A stretch of 64,000 nucleotides of DNA from Hippopus hippopus (lineage: Eukaryota; Mollusca; Bivalvia; Cardiida; Cardiidae), in the NCBI GenBank assembly GCA_946811185.2, contig OX328096.1, positions 66,773,345 through 66,837,344 on the forward strand, written 5' to 3'. The stretch's first letter is position 1, and every line of letters begins with the position of its first letter. Below the pieces are notes generated by a model. The model did not search any database. It worked only from the letters and a program-made list of their open reading frames with translations, and was not told the DNA's origin. Positions 51,236 to 61,177 of this stretch are shown piece by piece. Position numbers and translations under genes: made by a program.

Positions 51236-51510
51236 CAGAAGGATTAGTGGTCGTAGTTGTTTATGTTGTTTTTATTGAAAAAAAGGTACAAGTAGTGGTA
51301 GTCATGTATTTTTGTATTTCACATAACAACAGTGCAATTGTATGCAATTATTGAAAATAAAAAAAACGAGTAGTTCAAGTAGTGGTAGTATTTGTCATGT
51401 ATTTTTTAATCATAACAATATTGTAATTGTATGCATATTGCCATCGTGTTTGTCATGTATCGTATAGTATATACATGTATGTGCTTCATTGATCTTTTTG
51501 TCTTCTGCGT
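51236..51510. other. Short imperfect direct duplication
   Basis: AAGTAGTGGTAGTCATGTAT.. and AAGTAGTGGTAGTATTTGTC.., followed by CAATTGTATGCA-type sequence, repeat at about 51291 and 51378. Confidence 0.5.
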
Positions 51511-51515
51511 GTATC

Positions 51516-51627
51516 TCTTTACCACACAACCATGGGTGACGGAAAAGCCTTTTGAAAACATTTTGGGAAAAGGAGAAAATGCTGGTAACCAGGATGTCTA
51601 AATTTTTGTCGTGTGGTGAAGAGTTAA
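51516..51627 (+). mobile_element. Family A MITE, internally deleted
   Basis: CTCTTTACCACACAACCATG at the left, GGAGAAAATGCTGGTAACCAG, then directly GTCTAAATTTTTGTCGTG and GTGAAGAGTTAA. Confidence 0.78.
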
Positions 51628-51869
51628 ATAAAATAGATTTTTTAAACTTTAAAACGATATTCAGAAGTGATTATATTACAAAGTTCTATACTGTCAGTTT
51701 AAACGAACAATCGGCTACAAAGTGAAGTTGCTGACAGAGTGAAACGTCTGTTAAGATTTTTGCGTATTTGTTCAACATTTTCAGAGTCCATCTTACGAAT
51801 TCGACCTCTATCGACACCTGAAAATGCAGACCACTGAAACTAGGAAAGACTGCCTTCATAATTTTGACT

Positions 51870-51979
51870 AAACAGGCGAACGGTATGAATACAACATATG
51901 ACTGCTTATTCTGAGCAGTCTGGTCTTAATCTATGCCGTCCGCAAAAGCCCGTTTATTGCCTCTAGTGCTAAGGGTTAA
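51870..51979. mobile_element. Family C right half
   Basis: GCAGTCTGGTCTTAATCTAT, CCGTCCGCAAAAGCCC and GTGCTAAGGGTTAA at the right end. Confidence 0.65.
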
Positions 51980-52525
51980 AATACAAAATTTTGATAACTG
52001 GATAATTTAGTGATCTTTGACTTTGACGTCACTATAGACGAAAATTCCTTAGTGTGTTCCATCATGTGCGATGATATCACGGTAAGTATAATTGGCGAAT
52101 GGTTCGATGTTGAGGACGAATGATACGTGAAATTTTTCGAAGGGTGTTTCGAAACATTGCGTTTTACAGTGTACGCACTTTCGGTTGTTCGGTGTATCGT
52201 CCGGTTTCAATTTCCATGTCAAGCGACGACGATCCTTATTTTCGTGAAAGCAATTTATCTTTGATTATCCAACAGAGAAAATCTTCTGTAGATAAACTAC
52301 GTGTATGCTTAATATTTTCATATGGGGTTAATTTTACATGAATTCTGAATTTGGGTATACCATGTTTGTTGACTGATATCGATAATGTTTTATGATAAGG
52401 AACTGACTACCTGATATTTCTGGATTTTGCCAAATACGATACGTTTAAAGAAAGTAATGTGATGATGTCTAGAAAAGAGTCCTTTGTCTGCGCATGTCAC
52501 AATCTTCGAAGATTGACCTGTCTGC
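51980..52525. other. Repeat-poor stretch, possible unannotated exon
   Basis: Higher CpG content than its surroundings at 52100-52260. ATG at 52216 opens a frame MSSDDDPYFRESNLSLIIQQ.. that runs into a weak donor-like GTGTATG at 52301. Too little to call a gene. Confidence 0.3.
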
Positions 52526-52676
52526 CATGCCATGGTAACCAGTATTTCCTCCTTTTCCTACAATGTTTTCCACCGTTTTCTACACAATTTTCAACTTTTG
52601 AGCAGCATTTGCTTTGTGGTCTGCAAATGTTCTCAAACTGGACAATCAACAGGTTCTGTCGGCTGACAGAGAGTTA
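52526..52676 (+). mobile_element. Family A right half
   Basis: CATGGTAACCAGTATTTCCTCC, TTTTGAGCAGCATTTGCTTT, CTGACAGAGAGTTAA. Confidence 0.68.
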
Positions 52677-52947
52677 AGTGTTGTATACCTAGATTTAAAG
52701 AAAAATGTTATTTGACCATAGTACCTTTCTCTATTATTTCAGCATAATAATCGTCTGACATGATTTTCATTGCGTATCTTAGATCGTTTTGCTCCTAACA
52801 TTTTTGTGTGAAAATACGCAGTGTATTATTCCTTATAGGTTTAGCTTCAAAATATCCCCCAAAAAGGTGCAGTATAGTTTTAAACAGTTGATGCCTGTAC
52901 TTCGTAGAAAAACGAATTCAATCATTCACGCGTCTATCCTGTACGAA

Positions 52948-53060
52948 TGGGTTGGTTGGTTGGTTGGTTGAGTGAGTGAGTGATTGAGTGAGTGAGTGAG
53001 TGAATGAGTGAGTGAGTGAGTGAGTGAGTGTGTGGGTGGTTGGGTGAGAGAGTGAGTGAT
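52948..53060. repeat. (GTTG)n / (GAGT)n tetranucleotide microsatellite
   Basis: GGTTGGTTGGTTGG followed by about twenty GTGA/GAGT units with minor interruptions. Confidence 0.9.
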
Positions 53061-53120
53061 TTTTCAAAAGCCCTCTTTCTTAGGGTTCTTACAATTCGCG
53101 ATTGTTTGGTAAAGGGTTAA
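53061..53120 (-). mobile_element. Family A terminal fragment
   Basis: CAAAAGCCCTCTTTCTTAGG and GATTGTTTGGTAAAGGGTTAA. Confidence 0.6.
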
Positions 53121-53324
53121 TGTTTTCTCAATGAATTAATGAATTTCTCAAACTTCCTTCTGACCAATTAACATGGAAGTTTACGACATCCCGGCAACAT
53201 GAAGCCAAACGCATTAATCATGGTGACAACTTAAAACATAATGATAATAAGATAAATTGCCATAGACGAGCAATTTCTTCCTCTGACTGTGTTTCTAAAA
53301 GTGATCCACTCCAAGACGCATGTA

Positions 53325-54655
53325 CGAGGGGTGATCAGAAAGAACGTGGACCAGTGCCGGCATCTGAATATTGTTATAAAAAACAACTTGGAGTGTTCAC
53401 TATTTTTGAAAGTAACCTCCTTTGAGTTCTATACATGTATTCATTCTTGATTTCGACGCCCGAAGCACGTGTGGGAGCGCGTCACGTGACGTTACTATAA
53501 AGAACCCGGTCGTAGCGAGGGTTATAGCTCCTCTCTGCTCTCGTAGTGTATGCCACATAAAAAATCTTTCAGAACAGAACTAGTTAGAGGTCACATGGAG
53601 TCAGGACTAAATTATAAGGAGCTTTGGCGGCAAGTGTTTCTTTGTTAAGTTTTTGCAAAGTTTCCAGTACAAGTGTGGCTTTGAGAGCTAGGGCGTTATC
53701 TTGGTGTAAATTGACGTCACTCCGCAGGACTTCTGGCTGTGTTTTTCGTATGGTGTTCGTGAAATTTATTTGAATAATGTGGGCATAAAACTCAGAATTG
53801 ACTGTAGTATGTAAAGATACAACACGATTTAGAAGAAAAACAGGAGAACAGAAATACTTGATGTAGATAACTTTACCAAGTGACTTATAAAGTTTGGCTT
53901 TACTAGCGGAAGGCGATGTTGGATGTTTCAACACCTGCTTTGTCGTTTAGATTCAGAGTCGGTAAAGTGTACCTATGTTTCATCGCATGTTACAATACGA
54001 TCAGTAAAGTTTGACCCCTCTACCCTAATGCGTTCTGAAATTTCTTAACAGATTTCGACCCTAACCCCCATTTTCTCGGGCGTCGGTTGCCGAGGTACCC
54101 ACATTGTGCAAACACGCGACATTCCAAGACTCTCAGTCAAAATCTCCTGAGTACTTATACATGAAATGTCAAATGTATCAGCTATTTTCCTGACAGCATC
54201 TCGGCGATCTTGTTTTACATGCTGCTCTACATCCGTTATGATTTTGTCTGTGACTGATGTTGATGGACGGCCAGATTTAGGGTCATCTTTAACAGTATCG
54301 CACCCTTGTCAAAACCGGTCCGATCCATGTACGAATATCAGATTCCTTGAGTGCAGAGTCCCCTTAAACTGTTTCTAAATCGGTTTTGATTTCCGATAAA
54401 TACTTTCCGAGTCTGACGCAAAACTTTATGATTACTCTCGGTTCAAATAAAATGTCGTCCAATATTTTGGACCACTAATGCAGTATATGACATCATTAAA
54501 ATGACGTCATACTTTACCTACTTTAATATGACAACATTTGAAAGCGTGAGTCAGTTACCAGATAATTAATGCTCATCTATGCAAATTTGTGTAATCCTAA
54601 GTGTAGTAGTTTTCAAAATAACGAGGTGGTCCACGATCTTTCTGATCACCCCACG
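53325..54655 (-). mobile_element. Mariner (Tc1/mariner) transposon, inactivated
   Basis: The terminal inverted repeats begin CGAGGGGTGATCAGAAAGAA (left) and CGTGGGGTGATCAGAAAGAT (complement of right), about 30 bp with few mismatches. TA dinucleotides at 53323-53324 and 54656-54657 are the target duplication. Length about 1.33 kb, normal for mariner. Confidence 0.92.
53390..54390 (-). pseudogene. Mariner transposase pseudogene
   Basis: Reading the minus strand, recognisable blocks are DDPKSGRPSTSVTD, then SCISTQEILTESLGMSRVC (helix-turn-helix region), then IVTCDET where the expected tryptophan codon is TAG (53973-53975). Next come LHQDNA with ATLVLETLQKLN (second catalytic Asp region), YNLVLTPCDL in place of YSPDLAPCD, and a C-terminal CIELKGGYFQK. 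Stops and frameshifts separate the blocks; the longest intact piece is 53584-53934. It cannot encode a working transposase. Confidence 0.88.
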
Positions 54656-54659
54656 TATA

Positions 54660-54745
54660 TGGTACTAAGTCATGGTAACTAGGACGGTAGAGTTGTCTGG
54701 GGTTACTGGTTCGATTCACTGCCTCGGCAAAATTCATTCAGAAAA
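54660..54745 (+). mobile_element. SINE head-like fragment
   Basis: ACTGGTTCGATTCACTGCCT is a B-box-type segment followed by CGGCAAAATTCATTCAG; the body is lost. Confidence 0.45.
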
Positions 54746-54868
54746 TTGCTGATGGTCATGCTCTATGATTCAACCCTCTCTCAAATACGTGAATACGTGT
54801 AAAAACATAGTGGCAAAAATGGATAAAATTACTCGTAACGAGCAATTTCTTCCTTTGCCACAGTGATA

Positions 54869-55078
54869 TTAACCGTTTACCATACAATCCCGAATTTAAA
54901 CGACCCAAAGGTAAAGGAGTTTGAAAACATTGTAGGAAAAGGAGAAAATGTTGGTAACCAGCATTTTCTACTTTTTCTGCAATGTTTTCTACCCTTTCAA
55001 CGACAGATTTCATTTGTCGTCTGTAATTTTTTTTCAATTTGAATGAGTCTAAAATTTTGTCGTTTGGTTAAGAGTTAA
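54869..55078 (+). mobile_element. Family A hairpin MITE
   Basis: TTAACCGTTTACCATACAATC at 54869 and TCGTTTGGTTAAGAGTTAA ending at 55078. Hairpin around TGGTAACCA. It is preceded by the sister hairpin (ATTACTCGTAACGAGCAATT) at about 54825-54850. Confidence 0.86.
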
Positions 55079-55132
55079 AAGAGGTCCACTACAAGACAAG
55101 AAAGGTAGTCTACAGTAGGTAATAAGACAAGC

Positions 55133-55620
55133 CAAGCCCGGTTCTTCTGTCTGTAACGGACAGGCTTGACAGCAAGGGATCTCTGGTTCGATTCCTTAGC
55201 CGGGCTAAATTCTTCTCGGGACATTGCGACAGGATTCACCCGTTTCTCATCGGTGAACGTTGTTTCGGCGTTGTTTTACCCTTTACCAGACGAGTTTTAA
55301 CGACCCTGAAGAAGAAGGCTTTAGAAAACAATTTTGGTAAGGAAGAAAATTCTGAAACCAGCATTTTCTCCTTTTCTCACAATGTTGTCTACCATTTCAA
55401 AGACGGCTACCATCTTTCTGACAAGAATTACATCTGTCGTCAGCAATCATCGACTTTTAATTAAGTCGAGCTTTTTGTAATTGGTAATGAGTTAAGCGGG
55501 AAAGCAGCCGGTGTTTCGAAAATAAGTTTGAGCGAAGTCTAAGCATGGAAACGTGCGTTGACCGCCGCGATATTCTTGAAATAACATTGCAAAAGGGGAA
55601 AAACATCAAATAAACAAATA
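55133..55620 (+). mobile_element. tRNA-derived SINE split by a family A insertion
   Basis: The head and first half of the body (AGCCCGGTTCTTCTGTC.., CTCTGGTTCGATTCC, CATTGCGACAGGATTCACCC, GTTGTTTCGGCG) are 55133-55274. The second half (GGGAAAGCAGCCGGTG, ACGTGCGTTGACCGCCGCGA, CATCAAATAAACAAATAA) resumes at 55496. The insert between is family A. Confidence 0.8.
55275..55495 (+). mobile_element. Family A hairpin MITE nested in a SINE
   Basis: TTTACCCTTTACCAGACG at the left and TAATTGGTAATGAGTTAA at 55495. Because the SINE sequence is known from other copies, the insertion point is exact: TTTA/TTAA flanks replace a single TTTA-like site in the SINE. Confidence 0.86.
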
Positions 55621-56110
55621 ATACATCATGTAAAAAATTGTTCAGTCCTGGAAGCCTATTTGATGGCTTAAAAGTACAATGTATCCAATAACAAATCTAT
55701 AAGGTTTCCATTCTTTCTAGAATGTATCGGCCAATTGAGTAAAGCAGTACTTAAAATAGAACATGACGCGTAATTTCCACATTTCACCGCACGGTATAAT
55801 TTCTAAAAATAGCACACGGAGTTTCAATATCGATTTCGAAAGTAAACGGCTATATCACTCACTGAGTCAGCGTAAAGTTTGAAACATCCGTAATATTTCA
55901 AAATTTCTCTTATGGTTTCTTTCACTCGTCTCAGAGTTTAGATCACTTACAAACGAATGATTGTTTTTCAATTCCTAGGTTACCCTCTGTGTTCTAAATT
56001 GAGCAATATAAAAAGCTTACGTCACGCGGTCACGCTTGCACCTGCGCACTGAATGTTTACAATATCATTCGGGTTTGTGATATCGGCTGGTCGATAATCA
56101 TATCGAAGCG
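55621..56110. other. Repeat-free stretch, promoter-like near its end
   Basis: One of the few half-kilobase stretches without any recognisable repeat. CpG-containing sequence (CACGCGGTCACGC, TGCGCACTG) lies at 56020-56055 just ahead of the candidate exon at 56116. Confidence 0.35.
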
Positions 56111-56115
56111 GCTGG

Positions 56116-56169
56116 ATGGCGGACCGAGTTTTTATCGCGGATTATATTAAGAAGAAACGTCGTAGAAAG
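56116..56169 (+). CDS. Candidate first coding exon of an unidentified gene
   Basis: GGATGGCGG gives a good start context. Eighteen codons (MADRVFIADYIKKKRRRK) are followed at once by GTAAGA, a strong splice donor. The repeat-free, CpG-bearing upstream sequence fits a promoter. The very basic end recalls N termini of Harbinger transposase-like proteins, but that is only a resemblance. No second exon could be identified in the remaining 7.8 kb, so the gene would have to continue through a long intron. Confidence 0.35.
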
Positions 56170-57110
56170 GTAAGACAAATTTCATTTGATTCATACGATT
56201 TCATTTTATTCACCTGTGAATTTTGATCTCATGACATTTCGTACTTTTTCTACAAAATCGGTTTTTGTCGGAGTAAGTTTTAAGTACATTATGATAATAT
56301 ATTTAACAACACGCACTTCATTCACTAAGGTGAAGGTCCCTTACACCAGTTTACTCCGGGCATGTTTACATGTTTTCAGTATCGATAAAACGTTACTACG
56401 CAGCAAATTTTTCGCTATTCTGAAGTCTGTTAGTCTGACCATTTTAGAAATAATTACGTATAATGAAATAATTATTTTCATTCATATCGCGCCCCGGTAT
56501 CTCGGTGCTAGAGCACAGAGATAATAAACGGTGGTTTCAAGTTCGAACATCGGCTTAGCCAAAATTCTGTCCAAAAATTGGTGGAGTTATTGCCAGAGGA
56601 TGTTTTACTCCCTCGCCGCTTATCATTTTCGACTTTACACAGGTAAAAAAAAACACAGCCGGTGGGTTAGGAGCATCGCTGTAGGTCTATACTCTTCAAT
56701 ACATGTAAAAAATAAAAGAAAGAAAAGATGCACTGGCCATTGTTCTTTTTTACAAGACTTGTCGAAAACGGCAAGAAAATGTTTGAAAAAAAAAACGATG
56801 GTTCAACCTTTTTGGCATGCTTCGAATCACTTCTTTGTTCGAATAATAAAAGCTTACATTGCGTTGTAGGCAAAGCAAGCATTGATAGAAAGAAAGTCTT
56901 TTTCGCACTGAATTAATCGGCACATAAAGTTCATTCACAAGTAATACTGTTTATGCAAATTCAGTAAGATTTACGGAGAAAGTTGTTGTTTTTCATCTAT
57001 TTTAAGGAAGGTTGTTGATTTATTTCGTTACAATGTTAAATTTGTATGTGTACAGTACTACGACTTCATATGTCCATATGTACATGTCTGAATATCTATC
57101 TATAGATGTG
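56170..57110. other. No feature recognised
   Basis: Overlapping short frames at 56531-56938 on both strands lack recognisable domains. ATCGCGCCCCGGTATCTCGG near 56486-56505 resembles a SINE head but the body is missing. Confidence 0.4.
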
Positions 57111-57112
57111 TC

Positions 57113-57323
57113 TTAACCCTTTGCCACACGACACAATTTTATACTCAACCATATTGCAGTAATTTTCAGATGACAAATGAAAGTATTTGTCCTTGAATAG
57201 ATGAAAACGTTGTGGGAAAAGGAGAAAATGCTGGTTACCAGCATTTCCTCCTTTTCCCACTATGTTTTCAAAAGCCTTTTTTCTCAGGGTCGTCAAATTT
57301 CGAGATTGTGTGGTGTAGGGTAA
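57113..57323 (-). mobile_element. Family A hairpin MITE, reverse
   Basis: TTAACCCTTTGCCACACGAC at 57113 and GATTGTGTGGTGTAGGG at the right. Hairpin around CTGGTTACCAG. Confidence 0.85.
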
Positions 57324-57587
57324 GGAATAACCCCTTAAAAAGGCGATAAGCACGGTATAGTTTTGGTCAGACAACCCAAATGAAACAAGTTTAGACCCGC
57401 GCCTCGACTAAAATGTATTTTGCGCAGATATACAGAGATCTTACAACACAGAACGTGCAGTCTGACCGTCTACTCTGTTCGTTTGTCACTGGAACTGTTC
57501 GCAGTAGTATTAGTCTGGCAGTTCTGATGGCGCCTGTTCGAACCCCAGATAAAGCAACGAGTCTTTTAGAGCTTAAGCCCTGAACCC

Positions 57588-57793
57588 TTTACCTCATAAT
57601 TCCGAGTTTTAACGACCGTTGCAAAGAATGCTTTGAAAAACCTTGCAGGAAAAGGAGAAAATGCTGGTAACCATAAGGTGTTCTGCCCTTCCGAAGACAA
57701 ACCGTTTCATTTTGAGTCACGTTTACAGAGTGTCTTCTGCAAATGCTTTCAAAATGGACAAGTCTAAAATTTTATCGTCTGTCTAAGAATTAA
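57588..57793 (+). mobile_element. Family A MITE, second arm deleted
   Basis: AACCCTTTACCTCATAATTCC at the left, GGAGAAAATGCTGGTAACCAT, then AAGGTGTTCTGCCC. TTATCGTCTGTCTAAGAATTAA at the right. Confidence 0.8.
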
Positions 57794-58010
57794 ACCCGTT
57801 GCCAGACAACAAAATTTTAAGATTGATCAAATTGAACTCATGTAAAGACGATAACTATGACATGGCTGAAATGCTGAGATTCGTCTTTAGAATAGAATAG
57901 AAAACATTATTGGAAAAGGAGAAAACGGTGATTACCAGCATTTTCTCCTTTTCCTATAATGTTTACAAAGGTCTGCTTTCTCAGTGACGTTAAAACTCGA
58001 CATTGTTAAT
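57794..58010 (-). mobile_element. Family A hairpin MITE, back to back with the previous copy
   Basis: TTAAACCCGTTGCCAGACAAC at the left, sharing its TTAA with the previous element's right end. A hairpin with ACGGTGATTACCAGC apex. GTGACGTTAAAACTCGACAT at the right. Confidence 0.8.
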
Positions 58011-58164
58011 AATCGATTATACCAACAAAATGGATTTGCCACGCTGTTTTGTCAAGGATGAAAGTATGAAAGTTAGCAATAAGTGTATGTAACGATAAAC
58101 ATTATTGCCTTCGGTAATACGAATCGTTATTTTTTACGAGCTTTATTTGTAAATTAGCTGTGTT

Positions 58165-58362
58165 AGTGGTTTGGCCCTTTACTTAAACTTCTCGAAATTG
58201 AAAGCATTTGCAGACGAAAGAAATAAACGTTACTCAAAAAGTTGGAATTTGTTGTTGGATGGGTAGAAAAATTATTCGAAACCAGTATTTTTCTCCTTTT
58301 GCCACAATATTCCCTTTTCTATATGGTCATTAAAAGTCGGGATTCTTTTGGTAAAGGGCTGA
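58165..58362 (-). mobile_element. Family A MITE, one arm missing, reverse
   Basis: CCCTTTACTTAAACTTCTCG, CATTTGCAGACGAAAGAAAT, AGTATTTTTCTCCTTTTGCC, GATTCTTTTGGTAAAGGGC. Confidence 0.75.
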
Positions 58363-58374
58363 ACACATGACTAA

Positions 58375-58582
58375 AAATTTGAGACGTATCCAGATTGAAA
58401 GTATTAGCAGACGACAAATGGAATTGTTGCTTAAATTATGAGATTTGTTCCTGAAAATATAGAAAACATTGTGGTAAAAGGAGAAAATGCTGGTGACCAG
58501 CATTTTCTCCTTTTACCACAATGTTTTTCAAAAGGTTTCTTCCTCAGGGTCGTTTACTGGGTTGTTTGGTTAAGGGTTAATT
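58375..58582 (-). mobile_element. Family A hairpin MITE, reverse
   Basis: AGACGTATCCAGATTGAAAG at the left. A perfect-looking hairpin around CTGGTGACCAG at about 58467-58525. TTTGGTTAAGGGTTAA at the right. This is the fourth family A copy within 1 kb. Confidence 0.83.
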
Positions 58583-58677
58583 TACAGTTTACTACATGTA
58601 CGTTGTGTGAGTACTTGCGTTTCAATCAGTTTTATTTGACAAGTTCATAAATTATATTTAAACTATTATGCAATTGA

Positions 58678-58845
58678 AAAACGTTTACTCTGTTTCAGTA
58701 TATCGGCTTTTGCCTTTATCAAGAAATTTGACGTGAAATTGATGCCTTGTACATTTTTTGACTATTTTCACGCCACCATTTTAAATGAAATCAAATTTCT
58801 TGATAAAGACAAAAGCCGAAATATTGAAACAGAGTAAACATTTCT
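58678..58845. repeat. Inverted repeat, ~50-bp arms
   Basis: The left arm contains GTTTACTCTGTTTCAGTATA and GGCTTTTGCCTTTATCAAGA. The right arm (58792-58845) is its complement with two or three mismatches (TCTTGATAAAGACAAAAGCC). The loop is about 60 bp. It does not match families A-E. Confidence 0.82.
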
Positions 58846-59006
58846 AAATTGAGTATTATTCATTCCATTTAACATTTCTAAATTGTGTATTATTCTTTCT
58901 CTCAGGAATATTAAGTGGATATAACACAAATTATCATACGTTTGTTCTGATACTTGAATTACAAAACATGACATTTTAAACTCTTTGTTTACGAAATAAA
59001 TAGAGT

Positions 59007-59270
59007 TGAGCAGCGCCCTGGCATAAAGGGGTTTAACGCATCTTCGCGATGCATTATACCAAGGAAGTCATCTCAGAATAATGGATCCATATAAATCCAT
59101 TTTGTTTAACAACCGTCAGACTCATGAGGTAGAATGGTCTCTTTACGTGTAGAAAATTTAAATATTGCAAAAAGTTTCGGTCCATGTCAGCCTGCGCGGA
59201 TTGCGCAGGCTGACATGGGTCGATATTTTTTGCAGATGCATTAAACACCCTTTTCACAGAGCATGGCTCC
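59007..59270. mobile_element. Family B MITE-like element, complete
   Basis: TGAGCAGCGCCCTGGCATAAA at the left. Central palindrome CCATGTCAGCCTGCGCGG..GCGCAGGCTGACATGG. ACAGAGCATGGCTCC at the right. Confidence 0.86.
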
Positions 59271-59376
59271 TTTATTTTTAGCTGGGCTGTTTCTTGGAAA
59301 TGTAAAACGTAGGATTATATAGTCATAGCCCTGTTGTAGACGTCGTCTACCTTGTCGTACAAAATGGCTAACAGTT

Positions 59377-60010
59377 TTTAGCTCCACTGGCCGAAGGCCA
59401 GAGAGCTATTGTCATGGCGTTGTGTCCGTCGTGCGTCCGTCCGTCCGTCCGTCCGTCCGTTCGTCCGTTCGTCCGTGCGTGCGTCCGTAAACTTTTTCTT
59501 TAAAAAACTTCTCCTCAGAAACTATTGACTGGATTTTTACCAAATTTCACAGGAATGTTCCTTTGGTGGTCGTCTTTCAAATTCCTTCAAATAATTGTGT
59601 TCCATGAAGAATTCTGGTTGCCATGGCAACCAAAGTAAAAAACCTTTAAAAATCTTCTCCTCCCAAACCGCTATTTGGATAGCATTATTATTTTGCAGGA
59701 ATGTTCCTTAGATACAGGTTTACAGAATTCCTTAAAAGAAAAAAGATCTGTCAAAAAACATGGCTTTTATGGGAGACTCATTTTCCTTTTATGGTATAAA
59801 GTAAAATCTTTGAAAAATTTCTTCTCTAAAACTATTCATTGGATTTCATTGTTGTTTTGCAGGTAAGTTCCTATGGTGGTTGTCTACCAAATTGTTTCTT
59901 CAGTGAGCTAAAATGCAGGATTGAATGATAATTGTTAAAAACTTCCTTTCGCCATTATAGAAATATCAGGCCTGTGGAGCGATACAGGCGCTCAAGCGCC
60001 TCTAGTTCCT
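59377..60010 (+). mobile_element. Repeat element starting TTTTAGCTCCACTGGCCG
   Basis: It starts with the hairpin CACTGGCCGAAGGCCAG, then a (CCGT)n microsatellite at 59428-59480. Two diverged ~150-bp units follow (CTTCTCCTCAGAAACTATTG.., TTTTGCAGGAATGTTCCT..). It ends with GGCGCTCAAGCGCC near 59985-60000. Hairpin ends plus tandem core suggest a Helitron/pearl-like organisation; this is an inference. Confidence 0.6.
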
Positions 60011-60294
60011 ATCTCCCGTGACTAGTGGTAATTTCTCCTTTAGCCACAATATTTGAATATATATTCATGCATTATGCTTTGATTCATGTTGAGTTTCCCT
60101 GTTCCACAAAAATTATTTTGACGGTCATACGGCTGCAAATTTGTGTGGTGAGGTAATGCGCTTACCCATACATTTGCTTTCGCTACAGTAGTTGCCCACA
60201 CTGTCCGCTTTGCCGAAACTCTAAACACAGAAAGAAACCGTGAAATTACTGTTATTAGGGTTTTATTCAAAGCTGAAAATGTCCATTTGGTTTA

Positions 60295-60388
60295 TTCGGT
60301 GCTTTCCATAGACGATACCAGAAGCTTTTGTGGACAGTGTAGATCAAGATTGCAATTCATTTATTCAGTAATGAAAGAGTTAAGGATC
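60295..60388. mobile_element. Family C variant fragment
   Basis: CCATAGACGATACCAGAAGC flank, TGGACAGTGTAGATCAAGAT, then a deletion to TTATTCAGTAATGAAAGAG. Confidence 0.65.
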
Positions 60389-60467
60389 AAAATTGTTACA
60401 TACCGTTGATAAAGTTGTATATTTCAAACGGATATTTGACGTGTTTTACTCGAACAGCCGAGCCCCG

Positions 60468-60768
60468 GTAGCGCAGTCGGTAGCGTATAGGATTCAAGAA
60501 CAGGGGGTCGCTGGTTCGATCCCCGGCTTGGCCAATTTCTCTCGGAGGATTGATGACAGTCATTGCGACAGGATTCATTCCTCTCTCACCGCTGATCATT
60601 GTTTCGACAATGGTTAAGTGGAAAAGCAGCCAGTGGCTTGGAAAAAAAATGTGCGGAGTAATGGAAAAAGAAACTCCAGGAAAGCATGGATAGGTGCACT
60701 GGCCGCCGTGATATAACTGAAATAATGTTGAAAACGGCGTTAAACACTATACAATCAATCAATTTACT
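60468..60768 (+). mobile_element. tRNA-derived SINE, best copy
   Basis: The tRNA-like head AGCCCCGGTAGCGCAGTCGG (A box) and GCTGGTTCGATCCCCGGC (B box) shows near-intact Pol III promoter boxes. The body follows: GGAGGATTGATGACAGTCAT, AAAGCAGCCAGTGGCTTGG, AAAGAAACTCCAGGAAAGCA, GGTGCACTGGCCGCCGTGAT. The tail is ACTATACAATCAATCAAT. This is the reference for the other copies. Confidence 0.92.
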
Positions 60769-60789
60769 CGAACAGGTGATCGTTGATTT

Positions 60790-61170
60790 ACCCTTTACCA
60801 GGCCACAAAATTTTTGTAGATTCGTCTCAAACTGAGGGTATTCGCGATGCCAATTCAACTCTTTAACTACTGTATAAATAAATTGCATTTTCTCAAAGGC
60901 TAAAAAAGATATTTCCTCTGAAAGATCAAGAGACACTTCGTTCATAATCCAGAATAAAGCACTGGACAGAGTAGATCAGAGATCAGACTGCAGGTTCGGT
61001 GCAGTTTGATCTTGATCTACACTGTCCACAAAAGCTTCTGGTGTCGTCTATGGTATGGAAAGAGTTAAACGTGGCTCAAATGGGCTATGATCTTTGAAAT
61101 GTTTGGAAAAAGACTGTGGGAAAAGGAGAAAATACTGGTTACTGTAACCAATGTTTTCAATAGCCTTCCG
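60790..61170 (-). mobile_element. Family A MITE interrupted by a family C element
   Basis: CCCTTTACCAGGCCACAAAA at 60790 and the half-hairpin GGGAAAAGGAGAAAATACTG at 61119-61165 are the two parts of one reverse family A copy. A family C variant separates them. Confidence 0.72.
60855..61068. mobile_element. Family C variant MITE nested in family A
   Basis: TCAA at 60855 and TTAA at 61065-61068 flank it. AACTACTGTATAAATAAATT mirrors the right end of 28817-29032, and GTCGTCTATGGTATGGAAAG mirrors the left, so it is the inverted orientation of that variant. Confidence 0.8.
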
Positions 61171-61177
61171 CCCAAAG

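Noticed and set aside
52120..52341. Possible exon MSSDDDPYFRESNLSL.. from ATG 52216
   Set aside because: The only donor-like site (GTGTATG at 52301) is weak and no partner exon is recognisable.
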